Source of the DNA: Microbotryum silenes-acaulis
Lineage: Eukaryota; Basidiomycota; Microbotryomycetes; Microbotryales; Microbotryaceae
Assembly (NCBI GenBank): GCA_003665825.1
Contig: QPFY01000019.1
Location: forward strand, 248,001-312,000
Reading direction: 5' to 3'
Length of the DNA: 64,000 bases
Shown here: piece by piece, positions 11,696 to 23,306 of the stretch
How positions within the stretch are numbered: the first letter of the stretch is position 1
How the letters are laid out: each line of letters starts with the position of its first letter
The notes under the pieces: generated by a model
The model's database searches: none
What the model was told of the DNA's origin: nothing
Seen by the model: the letters and a program-made list of their open reading frames with translations, nothing else
Position numbers and translations under genes: made by a program

Positions 11696-12686
11696 CGGAT
11701 GCATTTGATGGTACGTGAGGCCTGGAGAACGACCCATCAAAGTCACGTGACCTTGAGCTGATCTCGGGGTTTGGCCGCGCCAACTCAAGCTCCGCTCGCC
11801 AAGATGTGGCAAGAATAGTAGGCGCAACTCCTATCACACCAACATCATGGAGTGACATGCGTACCCCAGCGGCCGAGTAGACGCACGATGGGCCGTCGGG
11901 GATTCGACCGTCGTTTCCCTCGAGCTCTTGACCGTTCTTGGTGCGGGCCCGCTGTGTTGGTACCTCTTGTATCAGCTGATCAAAGCGGACAGGGCAAGAC
12001 ACTATTGGCTGTGAGTCAAGAATCGGGCTGATCTTCGGGCTGATCTGTGGCCGGACGCCCATGCTGCGCTAGGCACTTGCTGATATTTCGCCGATTCCTT
12101 CGATCGTGATCAGAATTGTCTTGTCGTGAGTGTTCGACGTCAAAAGATGGAAACGCCCCACCGTGCTCATATACATACCCCTGATGCGCAGCACTGCTGA
12201 GTTATATGGCGGCTTTATGACCGTGAGCACCAACGCCACCTTCCCTTTCGCAAATCCGAAGCTCAGGTTGAAGCGAAGTCTTCGTGCTGCCGAAAATATT
12301 GGTTTTGCCCCGAGTGGATCACGGGCAACAAGAACTTGCACACGAGCAACTGGTTACATTTCTGGTGCGTCTGACGTATGCTTCACTGTGGTTATGGTGC
12401 ATCGTCACTTACGCCTCGGTGTTGCACAGGGTCTACCTCATGTTTTTCAACCTCATGTGAGTTGTTCGCCAACGGTTCTGACCTTTTTTCACCAAGTCCC
12501 ACTCACTTGCTGGTTCACCTCCATCTATATAGCTGGGTATCCGTCCCGCTGTGGATCATGTACGATTCGTACGGCTACATCGTCCACAGTCTGCGCGATC
12601 CCGCCGGGTACGCCGCCGAGCTGACGAGGAATGAGACCGTCGCCAAGTTGAGGCCGAGGAAGTCACCGACGAAGAAGGTGCAGTGA
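11696..12686 (+). CDS. EXPERA/EBP-like sterol isomerase family protein (5' end unresolved)
   Basis: Exons with matching phases: 11696-11710 (15 bases), 11790-11817 (28), 11870-12010, 12114-12125 (12), 12192-12222 (31), 12267-12364, 12430-12456 (27) and 12533-12686. The spliced product reads LAKMWQEYGRVDARWAVGDSTVV, then LELLTVLGAGP, IVLSTAELYGGFMT, FCPEWITGNKNL and FFNLIWVSVPLWIMYDSY. These are the EXPERA-domain hallmarks of emopamil-binding proteins, ER membrane proteins that isomerise the delta-8 sterol double bond or bind sterols. The acidic residues within membrane helices (ARWAVGDS, LELLT, STAELYG) are the conserved ones. The N-terminal membrane segment expected before KMWQEY was not found in 11230-11690, so the gene is either 5' truncated or starts with further tiny exons. 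Confidence 0.72.
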
Positions 12687-13380
12687 TGAACAAACGAGGA
12701 GTTTTCTTGTATGGTTTGGAGGTGTGTGGTGCTCGTTTGAGGCTGACTGGAGGGCTCAGGCTTTCGAGCTACGTGCCTGCAGTGGGTGCCAGAGTGCCGA
12801 TAGATAGGGGCTTGGTGCGCGAGGAGGTGTGCAGAAAATATTCAGAAAAGTCAAAGAGTTGTAATGTCTAAGATCTTCCTGCGGCTGATCAAGTTGATTA
12901 AAAAAAGCAGCGCCAAATATAAAAAGGGGGCACGCCGGGGTCGGCAAGCGTTGCCGGAGCTTGAGCGCTTGAGCCGGCAAAAGCGGCCCAGGTTCCGGCG
13001 GTGGGGCCGTCGACGGAGACTAAGTCTCCAACTTGCTTGGAATGATGGAATCGCTTCTTGGGTTCTGTGTGCCATCTCCCCTCGAGATCCTGCGAGGTAA
13101 GTGCGGCCCCCAGTCCGAGCCACGATGGAATGATGATGACTGACAGGCAGTGCTCTCGCCTCCGTCTCGCTTCCCGAGCTGTTCTCTTCGCGGCGCTCGG
13201 TCGCGCTCGGCCTGGCTCTCCGGCGTCACTTTGGTCCTCCTGCTCATCCTGCAACGCTGCTACTGCCCTGAACTGGCGGCGACTCTGCCACGTTGCCTTG
13301 CGCCCAACCTGTCGTCCTTGCTTCGACGACTTTTCGTCAACACTAGCAGCTGCCACCTCACCCGCTTGAGTTCGCGCACG
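12687..13380. other. Intergenic region with possible 5'-UTR intron of the glycerol kinase gene
   Basis: It holds no gene. A canonical GTAAGT donor at 13097, a CTGAC branch sequence and an acceptor ending at 13146 suggest a 50-base intron in the glycerol kinase leader. This is untested. Confidence 0.35.
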
Positions 13381-16100
13381 ATGTCGTCCGTTTTCGCGTT
13401 GACGATGACGCCGACGTCTTCCCCACCTACCTCGCGCGTCACTTCGAGACGAGGCTCGGCCGTCTCCATCAACCGACCACCCTTGGCCAACAGGGGATCC
13501 ACTTCCATCGCTGGCTCCAGAGCTTCCTCACCTCAACGACCCGTCAACCCCGAGTCAGAGTTCATCGGGTGCGTTCCCGGGGAGAGGGAGAAGCACTCGA
13601 GGAAGCAACGGGAGCACTGATCTGACGTTGGTCTAAACCTAGCTCCATCGACTGCGGTACAAGTTCGTGTCGATTCTACATCTTTGACCGATTCGCCAAC
13701 GTCATCTGCTGGCACCAAAAGGAATTCGAACAGCGTAAGGCAGCTCGGCCCTCATCTCTCTGTTCATCACGTGCCGCACCCCACCCACTTTTCGCGCGCG
13801 AGAGGAGACCAGGCATTTCCCCGCTTTTCGATCGGTCATGGGTTCATGGGGCTGACGTCAAACACTCCTATTTCCACCCCCTCTTCTCCGTGACCTCCTC
13901 CCTTCTGTTCGAACACAGTTTATACCGAACCAGGATGGCACGAACACGACCCTTTGACGTACACGAAATGCATCGACGCATGCATCGTCCAAACGCTTAA
14001 AGAGTTCCAAGGGCTTGGATACCAACAGTCTATGATCAAAGGGGTTGGTATCGCCGTGCAGAGGGAGACGACGCTTGTGTGGGATAGGACGACGGGCAAA
14101 CCTTTGCACAATGCTAGTGAGCTTTTACCTTGTGGGCTTTGTTCATAGGTCGGGGCATGGTGGAGCTGACGGAAACGATGAGCACCATTTTTGCTGTTGC
14201 AGTCGCTTGGCCCGACGCTCGTAACGCCGCGACCGTTCGAGCTTTGAAGGAGCGAGCCGCTTCGGTCACGTTCAACACACCAGATGGGGACATGAAGGGA
14301 GAAGACGCCGTACGGGTCATCACTGGACTACCTTTCAGGTTCGTGATTCCGGAACCTTGACGCTCTTGAGCTCATCGTGTCTGACATCATTCCCCTTCAA
14401 CAGCACTTACTTCTCGGCGACGAAATACGCTTGGCTATTGGAAAACTGCAAGGAGGTACAAGAGGCCAAGGAGAACGGCAACTTGATGATCGGTACCGTC
14501 GATGCTTGGCTCCTCTGGGTGGGTCAGACTAGTCCGGCTCGGATACACGCTTGAAGCAAGTACTGAGCATGCCCCCGGACATCACAGAACTACACGGGAG
14601 GTGTCAAAACTGGAAAACACATCACGGACTTGACCAACGCCTCGCGTACGTTGTTGCTTTCCCTGCACACGCAACAATGGGACGACCAACTGCTCGAATT
14701 CTTCGACTTGCCTCGTTCGGCTTTGCCGACGCTCGCTTCCAACGCTGAGGAGTATGGTCAATTTTTCGAGGGTCATATTTTGGAAGGAATCCCGATTGCT
14801 GGGCTGGTCGGGGATCAACAGGCTGCGTTGGTGGGGAACAAGTGTCTGGAGAGAGGGAGCGCCAAACAGACATATGGCACGGGATGCTTCATGTCAGTGA
14901 AACGATGGCGCTGCGGGTGGGGAAGACGGAAAGCTGATTTTTGGAATTGGGTTCGAATAGGCTCTACAACACCGGAAGTGATATTGTCAAATCGGCGCAT
15001 GGGTTGCTCACAACAGCGAGTACCTTGGCGACCATCTTGGAAAAGTCCGAGGCGCTCTGGAAATCTGATCCTCGATAGTAACCTTTTTCGGTCTTGCAGG
15101 TTGGCTACAAGGCCGGGCCGAACGCCCAGATTGCTTATGCGCTGGAAGGATCGGTTGCAGTAGGCGGATCCTCGGTGCAATGGTACGTCGCTCAAGAGCC
15201 TGCCTGGTATAGTCTCGTCAGGGCAAAGGTAGCTAGCTGACTTGCCGACTGTGGGGCTTCTTCCTTCTCTAGGCTGCGTGATAACCTAGGTCTGATCAAG
15301 AATGCCAAAGAGGCTGGCGAGCTCGCCGAAGAGGTCGAGGATACGGGAGGTGTCTACTTCGTTACGGTCAGTTTTAGGGCTCAGGCTCTTGGTTTTGGAC
15401 TAGAGTCGTCTCAGCAATTGACCATCTTGCGGGCATCTGCAGGGTTTCTCGGGCCTATTCGCCCCTTACTGGGACATGGCTGCGACGGGGATGTTGATCG
15501 GTCTATCGACCTATACGACCAAGCACCACATCTGTCGAGCGACGTTGGAAGCGACCTGTTTCCAAACCCGTGCGATCCTCGAAGCCATGACCAAGGACAC
15601 GCAGGGTCATGCTTCACCTGAGGGCAGCGTCTCGAATGGACGAGACGACGGCGACAGCGATGACGAGGCGGACTTTAAGCCCAAGGCTGTCGGGGCGGGG
15701 GGCATGAAGGCGCTCAAGGTCGACGGGGGCATGACGTCGAGTGATGTGACGATGCAGTTGCAGGCAGATATCTTGGGCATTCGCGTCGAACGACCGACGA
15801 TGAGGGAGTAAGTTGGCGAGGAAAAACTTTCACTCACGTTAGGCAAGAACCTGCTTTGATTGACAGTGGTTTCGTCCCATTGCCTACCTCAGATCCACAG
15901 CTCTAGGAGCGGCCCTGCTCGCCGGTTCGGCCTTGAACCTCTTCGGTTGGGACCTTGAGGACCCCTCGACGTTACGCAAAGTCAACGAGTTCGGTATGGA
16001 CCTCTTCATGCCTTCGATCGACGCGCAGGAGCGCGAATGGAAGTTTGCGGGCTGGAACAGGGCCGTCAATAGGGCGATGGCTTGGAAGAGTGAGTTGTAG
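13381..16100 (+). CDS. GUT1: Glycerol kinase
   Basis: Exons: 13381-13568, 13643-13734, 13919-14116, 14203-14338, 14404-14518, 14588-14892, 14961-15015, 15100-15182, 15273-15366, 15443-15807 and 15893-16100, about 612 residues. It phosphorylates glycerol to glycerol-3-phosphate with ATP. FGGY-kinase motifs are intact: [98 protein letters not shown] and ALGAALLAG. The N-terminal 60 residues are Ser/Thr-rich and poorly conserved. An acidic insert (about [10 protein letters not shown]) lies between the last two FGGY_C blocks. The intron 15016-15099 must start with GC, since only GCGAGT restores LLTT-VGYKAG. The last splice could alternatively fall at 16091, changing only the final residues. Confidence 0.93.
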
Positions 16101-16420
16101 AGACGTTCAATGGTCCCTTTTGGTGTTGGGAATGGGAAGCTGATGCCGATATCGGATTGGTGGTCGGCAGCCAACTCGGGTCACGGCTGATGGGACTCCG
16201 AGAGACTGGGTTTTATGTGGTCGTATTCATGGTTTTTCTTTACGGCTTATCCTGTATCGGCTTCCGTCAGGTTCACTTCAATTAAAATATCAGCAATTCT
16301 TCGAAATCTGACAGAGTTCAGCTTATATCTTGTATGAGCTGAAATTGGACTCAAATACCTGATCGATGGCTGTGTCAAGGTAGTCGCTAGTCGTCGTCTC
16401 TCTCAGATCATCCTCCAACG
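16101..16420. other. Intergenic region
   Basis: A 320-base AT-richer gap between the glycerol kinase stop and the SET gene start. No gene or repeat seen. Confidence 0.5.
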
Positions 16421-17814
16421 ATGGCGAGCGCAGCACTCCGGACGTCCATGCGCCGAGCATCAGCCACAATACGCACATCATGTTCAACACCCACTAGGGT
16501 TCCAAGTCATCGCTCGTTTTGGTCCTCGGCATCCTCTACAGCAACAGGAGCAGCCTCAGCAGCCGCCTCGTCCTCGACCTCGTCGCTTCCGTTCCTGTCC
16601 ACCTTCACCTCCACCTTTTCCGAAATCCCTTCCATAGCCCCCGACATTTTCCCACTCCTGCTCGCCGTTCTCCTCACAACCCTCGACGAAGACGACCCCT
16701 CCTCCTCCCTCACGCCCCCCTGGACCGTGCTGCCGACCTCCTCAGGATCAGGTTACGGCGCCTTCGCTTCCTCCACCCTAGCTCTAGGCCAACTCCTTAT
16801 CGCCGAGCGACCTCTCTGCATCTGGCCCCAAGGTCTTTCCGAACAAGAAGCACAAAAACTGTTCAATCGTTTGACTGACGATAAGAAGAAGGTTTATTTG
16901 AGTTTGGCGGGGGAGGTGAGCAAGGAAGGTGATGGGGATGAACCGAGGGATCGGGTTAGGGCTGTGAGAGCTACGAATGGGTTTGGGATTGAGTTGCCGG
17001 AGAGTGGAGGGATTGTAGTGGGAATGGTGTTTCCCAAAATTGCGAGGTGAGTTTGAGGGGTGGGGGGCAGGAAGTGGATAGAAGGGGGAGAAGAGGGGAA
17101 GGGGGACCCGGAGGTCCATGTGGGGCCTCAAGATCAGTGAGCAATCGCGGATGCTTCATGTGACTGACTAACTAGGCAAACATCCCGATACATCACAGGA
17201 TCAATCATAGCTGGTGAGTTCTCGCATGGGGTGTCAAAGTACTCGGTCCGCCAAATCAGCCGAAATTCTGAACCCCGAGGCAAAATTATTCTCATCGGAC
17301 AGTCGACCGAATGCTGCACAGGCCATGAATGTACGTTTTCAGCACCAATCACATATCATTACTTCACTAAAGAGGCAATATTCTAAAACGAACTTTCTTC
17401 CCCGGGCAGTTCCGCACCCTTCGAATGGAAGTCTACCCCCTGACCTCGATCGCCCCCTCGTCCGAAATCACGATCGAATACCTCCCCCTCATCACCCAAT
17501 CCCGACCTCAGCGGCAAAAAACGCTCCAAAGTTCATTTGGCTTCTCTTCCTGTCTCTGCCCTTTATGTACCTCCTCCCCTCAAGAGATCGAAGCTTCGGA
17601 CCTTCGAAGGGCGGAATTGAGTCGATTGGCGAAGGAAGTCAAGCAAGGGGGGAGGACGGGGGATCGCAAAGGCACGATCAAGAGGCTGGAGAGGATAAGG
17701 GTCGTTTTGCTGGAGGAAGGATATGAGGGTATGCCCGAGTTTGAGGATGAGGTCGTTTCGAATGCTTATGCGGCTTATCGTACGATGAGCATCAGGCAGG
17801 GGAGGGAAAATTGA
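16421..17814 (+). CDS. SET-domain protein (probable lysine methyltransferase)
   Basis: Exons: 16421-17046, 17199-17213, 17303-17330 and 17410-17814, about 357 residues. The SET core opens at GYGAFASSTLALGQLLIAERP, continues with GMVFPKIAR-INHSC-RPNAAQAMN, and closes with EITIEYLPL. It is followed by a post-SET-like CLCPLC cluster. The catalytic NHSC motif is created only when the 15-base exon at 17199-17213 is included. Without it the frame reads through nonsense that lacks the motif. The family transfers methyl groups from S-adenosylmethionine to lysine. The substrate cannot be told, although the SMYD/RKM-like layout allows either histone or non-histone targets. The N-terminal 45 residues are Ser/Ala/Arg-rich and could be a mitochondrial presequence. 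Confidence 0.85.
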
Positions 17815-18898
17815 GAAATGGAGTGCTCGATCCGGGCATCCGCTGCGGTAGTAGTCTACACGGACGCTTACTCACTGCAACTATGACGTCAAATGTTATC
17901 GTTTTGCACTATCCGAAGCAGAAGATCGGTTCGCACAGGGGACTCGGATGCGCAGCTCGGCGAGTTCTAAAGCGAAGCTCCACTGCAGCGACTATGACCG
18001 TCCTCTGCTCAGCATCGCTTGCTTGCTTGTGGTAACGCCAATGCGTTTTACATATTCATATTCGGGGACCAACTGGGGCTAACCCCTTCCGGACTCCACA
18101 ACTCGAGGCCGTCTCGTTCGGTGACTCCTCTGTGCATGCCCGCCAACCAACTGCCACTGCCAGAAAGACGCTCGGCTCTGAAAAGCATGAAGCGATATCC
18201 GGTTCCACACCCCTACGGTCCCCGGCAGTTCACGTGGCCGGCCCAACACCGATACGTGGCTGTGCTCGACGTAATGCAAGAGAGCAACAACGACGAGAGC
18301 GGTCAGCAGTGGCAGTGGGCAGGCGATAAGCAAGTACCAGGGAGGCGAACTCAGGCGATTCGGCGCGACTCAGTCAAGTCGGGGCACGGAGCCAGTGACT
18401 CGGAGACCCTGTACTGACCGCACACGTCCCTCCCAGTTCAGTTGCACGGGCCCTCCCCAAATCCTGAACACACCTCTTCCCGATTAAGCACCGCCCAAAA
18501 CGAAATTTCACCCACACTAGGTCGCCTTGCGCCCCCTCGGCGAATCGCGTGATCCGGCAAACCTTTTCTGAAGCCTAGCTCTCCTCGGTCACGCATTTTG
18601 CAGCGCTACCCCAGGAACTCCGGGCTTATTTTTTGTCATACATTACCACCTGCTATAGCAATCCATGGCCATGCTGTAAATAGTGGTACAACGGGACGAA
18701 GCAAAACACCCGTGAGGGGCCGCAAACTGAGACGGCCTGCCGATCCGATCTGATCACGCAGCCCTGAGGGGCTTCAGCCAGCCGGCGAAGCTCATCACGC
18801 CATCGTCACTCGAGTTGACGAAGCCCGCGCCAACCTTGCAGGCTCCCCGGCCGCGCGCCAGCGCGGTGTCAGCGTGGTGGCACTGGTGATAGTCCCAC
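17815..18898. other. Long intergenic region
   Basis: About 1.1 kb between the SET gene and the bZIP leader. Only short frames without splice signals are present. I recognise no RNA gene or repeat here. Confidence 0.45.
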
Positions 18899-18958
18899 AT
18901 GTATGATGCCATTAAAAGAAGAAACCTTTTTTTTCGCGAAACACCCAACACAACATAG
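18899..18958 (+). promoter_or_regulatory. Upstream ORF in the bZIP leader
   Basis: An ATG at 18899 opens a 19-codon frame (begins MYDAIKRRNLFF) ending at TAG 18956-18958, about 150 bases before the chosen bZIP start. Fungal bZIP regulators such as Gcn4/Cpc1 are often controlled by such uORFs. Whether this lies in the mRNA depends on an unknown transcription start. Confidence 0.35.
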
Positions 18959-19108
18959 GAACCCTTCGTGTATCCCTCTTACACCTCACACAACAATAAC
19001 TTTGGCCAGTCCTGCAAAACTCGACCCTCATTCGACAGGGACCGAGCGCCCCGCCACCGACGATCCCTAGAAAAAGCGCATACATCCAGCCCCGACTCCC
19101 TCTGCTTG

Positions 19109-20891
19109 ATGTACGAGTTTCGGCAACGGGCCGGCGCCGATGGCGGCGCGTCATCGACTCACGTTCAAGGCGCGCGTGGCTCGAGTGCTTCACCTGCTGC
19201 AGTTGGTCATAGTCGTACTACTTCGGCGACGGAGGGGAGGCATGGTTCTTCGCATCATGAGTCTACGGGACGCCCGGGTCAACATCGGGAAGCAGAGGAG
19301 GATGAGGATGAGGACGACGGCTCGACCGACCCGCCGGCGTTAGTCCACCCGTTGCTCAAGAGGGGTAACAGTGCCAGTGCCTATGGCGCCGCCGCTTTGA
19401 CCTCGAATGGTGGGACCAAGAAGCCGTTCGAGATCAAGACGGGTCATCGCGGGCCTTCGGAAAGGTCATCGTCTATACTATCCAGTCTAAGCCAGTACAA
19501 CACCACGCATGACTCGTCTACTTCGGAGAACGCCCCCGCCGTCGGGGGAGGTCAAACTCTGCCTCCCGCACCAACTACGACCGTCTCAGTCAACGACCTC
19601 GATGCCGATCTTCGACAGCTCGCCATTCTTCAAACGTTGCTCCAACGTCAACAGGCGATCGTCCAAGCGAGCGTCGAAGCTGCTGCGGCGGCAAAGAGGT
19701 TGAAGAGGACACTCGAAGAGGAGGAGAATGCTGCGTCGGCTCGGGGGGCGGCAAGGTCGGCGGCGACGGGCAGCGAGGGTGAAACATTATCGTCGACAAA
19801 TTTGTTGGGACGGTTCCAACCTCTTTCTTCGGCTCTTCATGGCGTACAGCATCAGCCACAGCAGCAGAGCTCGTCCACCCTTAGAGACCCGTCCTCTTGG
19901 TTGGAAGGCCTCAACACGATCCACGACTCTGCCCCCAACTCGAATAGCGCCGCTGAACTCGCTCAAGCTCAACAGCAATTGGATCTCTGGGCAAAAGTCG
20001 CCTTCAGGTCGCATGTCGGAACACCCTTGCCTTCCAACAACAACGGGAGCGCGAGTCCGGCCCGAGTTCCTTTGGCAGCTCCCTTTCCATTCCATCGCTC
20101 GAGGTCGGGTGACGCGGGGGGAGAGGAGGATCAAGAGATCGACGACGAGCGAGATGGCAACCTAGGCCCCGAGTTTGACTGGTCGAACTTTTATCCTTCC
20201 TTGTTGATGGACTCACCTGGACGAGCGAATGCGCCAACAACGTCGGCATCGACGACTGTAGCTCCTTTCGTCGTGGGAGGGGTCGTGAACCCTGCTTCTT
20301 CGATCGCGGCCGTTCTAGACGGTCGAGTCGGACTCACCACGACCTCCACACCTACCTCCTCCACCTCTTCCGACTCAAAGGACCCTTCGATCCCTCGCCC
20401 ATCAACCGAATTCCTCTCCCGACGAGCCAGTATCTCTTCTCGTCAACGCAAGCGATCCCCTTCCCCACCTTTGGTGGACCCTTCCCTCATCGACGAGTTG
20501 TTGCAAGATGAATATCCTTTGCGTCCTCCTTTGACGGAAGGTACGCCGGAGGAGATTGAGCAGGATAAGAGGAGGCGAAATACCGAAGCTTCAGGTAGGT
20601 TTTCAACCGTATCGAAGGGATTTCTCGGGAGAATGGTCCCCTGACTCTCTTGAACCCTTTCTATCATCTATCATCCTCGCAGCCCGCTTTCGAGCCCGCA
20701 AAAAGCAACGCGATGCCGTATTGTTACAAACTTCCGCACAATTGAGGGCTCGAGCACAGGCGTTGGAGAAGGAGAAGCTGGGTTTGGTCAAGGAGAACCA
20801 GTGGTTGAGGGAATTGGCGCAGGCTGCTGGACATGCTGGAGCTAGAGCGGGGACTGGAGTTGGGGCGGGAGCGGGGAGAAAGAGGGTTTGA
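19109..20891 (+). CDS. bZIP transcription factor
   Basis: Exons 19109-20594 and 20683-20891, about 564 residues. The splice joins RRRNTEAS to ARFRARKKQR, reconstituting the bZIP basic region (N-x2-AS-x-RFR signature of the Cys-3/Zip1/Met4-like branch). A leucine zipper follows (LLQTSAQLRARAQALEKEKLGLVKENQWLREL). The long N-terminal part is Ser/Gly/Gln-rich and disordered, with a conserved-looking block near VNDLDADLRQLAILQTL. By family it binds DNA as a dimer in the nucleus, perhaps for sulfur or amino-acid metabolism, but that role is inferred from the basic region alone. I chose ATG 19109 because the open frame upstream of it has no ATG. Confidence 0.85.
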
Positions 20892-21264
20892 CGTTGAAGG
20901 GGTGTAGCGGTGGTTTTGGATGGGGAAGCGTTTGTTTTCTGTGCTTTTGTTTTACCGTTTACACACTTGGACGTATTTGTTATTTTGTGCTTGTCTGTTT
21001 TTCGTTTGCAAATTCGGGAGCCTCGCTCAAGCTCTCTAGGGGTGAAGTGGGGTACCGGATATGCCTCTTCTCTCTCTCTTGAATGAGCTGTTTTGGCTCA
21101 ATAGATTTTGCTGGAATCGTCTTGCAGAGTACATGTATGCTTGCCAATCTACGCCCGCTACTCCCGCCCCCCCCCCCCCCATCCTCTCACGCTGCCGCCT
21201 CCCGGTCCAGTCCTCCATCCATCTTAAACAACTCCTTCTCCACCTCCATCCTATCATCTCTCAT
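20892..21264. other. Convergent intergenic region
   Basis: 3' flanks of the bZIP (+) and bL34m (-) genes. It contains a C-run at about 21170-21180. No gene seen. Confidence 0.5.
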
Positions 21265-21753
21265 CTAATGGCTCAAAAACTTTCTCCCCTTCGCGAACCT
21301 CTTCTCCAACACCCTCCTCCCATTCTTGGTCCTCTTGCGCGACAAAAATCCATGCTTGCGTTTGCGCTTGAGTTGCGAGGGTTGGTATTCGCAGCCGTAA
21401 GTGACGAGACGGGGAGAGAGGAGGGAGGGATGCGTTGGGGGTTGGATGGAAGGGGGGAGGAGGTGCAGGAGGGTTGATGGACGGGGTCGGGAGAGGAGGG
21501 AGGACAGGGAGGTCTTGGTCGGCACTAGGCTGTTGAATACGCGGCTTGAGGTGCTTGGGGTGCTGGATCCTGATGTGAGAGGGAACAAGGCTGACGTCCC
21601 CGTTGAGATTCTCGGTGTAGTGACACTAGCGAGTGATGCGCTGCCCTGTGGTCGAATTGTACGAAGCGAGGCGCGTGCGGCGACGACGTTGGACGTTGCG
21701 GAGGTGCTTTGGAGCCATGTGGATGGGACGAGCGATCGAGGGATCCGTGGCAT
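21265..21753 (-). CDS. Mitochondrial large ribosomal subunit protein bL34m
   Basis: A single exon of 162 codons. The last 45 residues are a textbook bL34 domain: [20 protein letters not shown], then [20 protein letters not shown]. It packs against 23S-type rRNA in the large subunit. The long Ser/Thr/Arg-rich N-terminus with few acidic residues fits a mitochondrial presequence, as in other fungal Mrpl34 proteins. It diverges from the gene at 21958 across 204 bases. Confidence 0.9.
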   Translation of the reverse strand: MPRIPRSLVPSTWLQSTSATSNVVAARASLRTIRPQGSASLASVTTPRISTGTSALFPLTSGSSTPSTSSRVFNSLVPTKTSLSSLLSRPRPSTLLHLLPPSIQPPTHPSLLSPRLVTYGCEYQPSQLKRKRKHGFLSRKRTKNGRRVLEKRFAKGRKFLSH

Positions 21754-21957
21754 GGTTGCGACCTACTCGGTCGACGTGGTTGAGGTGGGGTGTGCGTGGG
21801 TAAGGACGCTGGAAAGCGACCAGAAGCAAGCCGCTTCCGCGTCGTTCGACCCTCGCCGCGCGACTCGCCGGATTTTTCCTCGCTCTCCTTCCCTCTTTCA
21901 AACCCCCCACACGACCGGCACCTCCCCCCATTTTCTCCCTCCCACCCTCAAAATGAC
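21754..21957. promoter_or_regulatory. Divergent promoter between bL34m and an unidentified gene
   Basis: 204 bases between the two ATGs, with a CT-rich stretch just before the plus-strand start. Co-regulation is inferred from geometry only. Confidence 0.4.
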
Positions 21958-23306
21958 ATGATACCCACTCTACGGGTCCTCTCGCGTTCCCGATCCATCC
22001 TCTTCCTCGACAAGGTACCCCCCACCTCCGCAAGCGATGCCCCTGTCTCTACGCGATCCCATCCTCGTACCCGCCGTCGTGGTCCGGCTCATCCCGTAGT
22101 GCCCAATTACGAGGACAAGGATGAGGCGCACGGGAATGTTGATCGTGAGTTGAGCTGCGATGTTCAGATGAGGGTCTTGAGATCGAACTCATGTTGTTCT
22201 ACCACGTGGCATTATCACCTAGTTTCAATCCTCGCCTCACCTCTTCGAAGGGATCTCATGACTCGCGAAGTACTTCCCAAAGGTACGCTTTTACCCCCAC
22301 CCACCAACAGTACAAAGCCTTCGTTCTCATTCCTTCTTCCCCGTAACGCAGACTTCCTCCTCCAATTCAAACTCCTCCAAGACCCCGCACCCAAACCCTC
22401 TTCAACTTCGACCCTCCACCTAACTCCAACGTCCCTCCTCCATCCGAGATTCTCCGATCCTCAACCTGGACGATCGATTTATGCTTTGTGTTGGAAGGAA
22501 GGGGTCAGGCTGTTGTGTGAGAAAAGTACGTGTTCACCTAAGCCGGAGGTCTACGGGAAGGAAAGGTTATGTGCTGATTCGTTTCGTTGACCGACATAGA
22601 AAGCTATAAACGATTATCCTCTCGAGCTTCTCTTGCCCTCGAACCTACACTCCAAAGAATAGAATCCTCGCTTGCGCGAAGGGTTCATCAGGAGATCGTG
22701 CTGTTGAACAAACGACTCGTTTCGGTTCCTGTGGAGCAGGCGAGCGAAGAAGGTTTGGGGAGGGTCGTTAGGAGGATCAAGGGGGAGGACTTGGGGATGC
22801 TTTCGGAGGTGAAGAAAGAGGTGGAGGGGTGGGGGTTGAAAGCTATTCTGGACCTGCGCACCCACGATAAGACAAACGAAGAACAAGGTCCTGAACAATG
22901 GTTCGGTTCTCTCGCACCCTCCGACCCTTCGAAGCTCCCGATCCCACTCTATACCCTAGGCGACTATCTCAACACCGTCCAGCTACCTCCCTCGAGTTAT
23001 GAAGCTTGCAAAATAGCCATGGAAGCGAGCGAGGGGAAGGAAATGACGTTGAATGATTTGGTTGTGGAACAATTGGACAAAGTGGTGGGGACCTTTGGGA
23101 AGAGGGGGTTGAGCAAGGCTGAAAGGGAGGCGGTGTGGCTTGCTTCGCAAGCACAAGCGCAGACGAAGGAGAAGTTCACGAGGAACGAGGGTGGCGTGTT
23201 TGGTATTTATGGGCCTGGTACGAGGAGTGAAGCGGATCGACAGAGCGTACCGCTGCTCAAGGCATTGTGGAGATTGGGGTTGTGGTTTGGGAAGGGGTGG
23301 GAATGA
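21958..23306 (+). CDS. Unidentified protein, possibly mitochondrial
   Basis: Exons 21958-22144, 22223-22282, 22352-22525 and 22600-23306, about 375 residues. I do not recognise a named family with certainty. The N-terminus (MIPTLRVLSRSRSILFL) is basic and hydroxylated like a mitochondrial targeting sequence. A block around SILASPLRRDLMTREVLPKDFLLQ and YALCWKEGVRLL looks conserved in style. The C-terminal half is helical and charged and ends in a tryptophan-rich tail. The divergent pairing with bL34m supports a mitochondrial role, but only weakly. The first intron is in an open frame, so a reader relying on ORFs would wrongly include it. Confidence 0.7.

Noticed and set aside
11870..11880. Starting the EBP exon at 11881 after a TAG acceptor
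   Set aside because: Starting at 11870 after CCCCAG yields YGRVDARW with the exon ending at 11817, a better match to the family.
17214..17302. SET protein apparently lacking NHSC (reads SSDSRPN in the open frame)
   Set aside because: The open frame there is intron sequence. The 15-base exon at 17199-17213 restores the motif.
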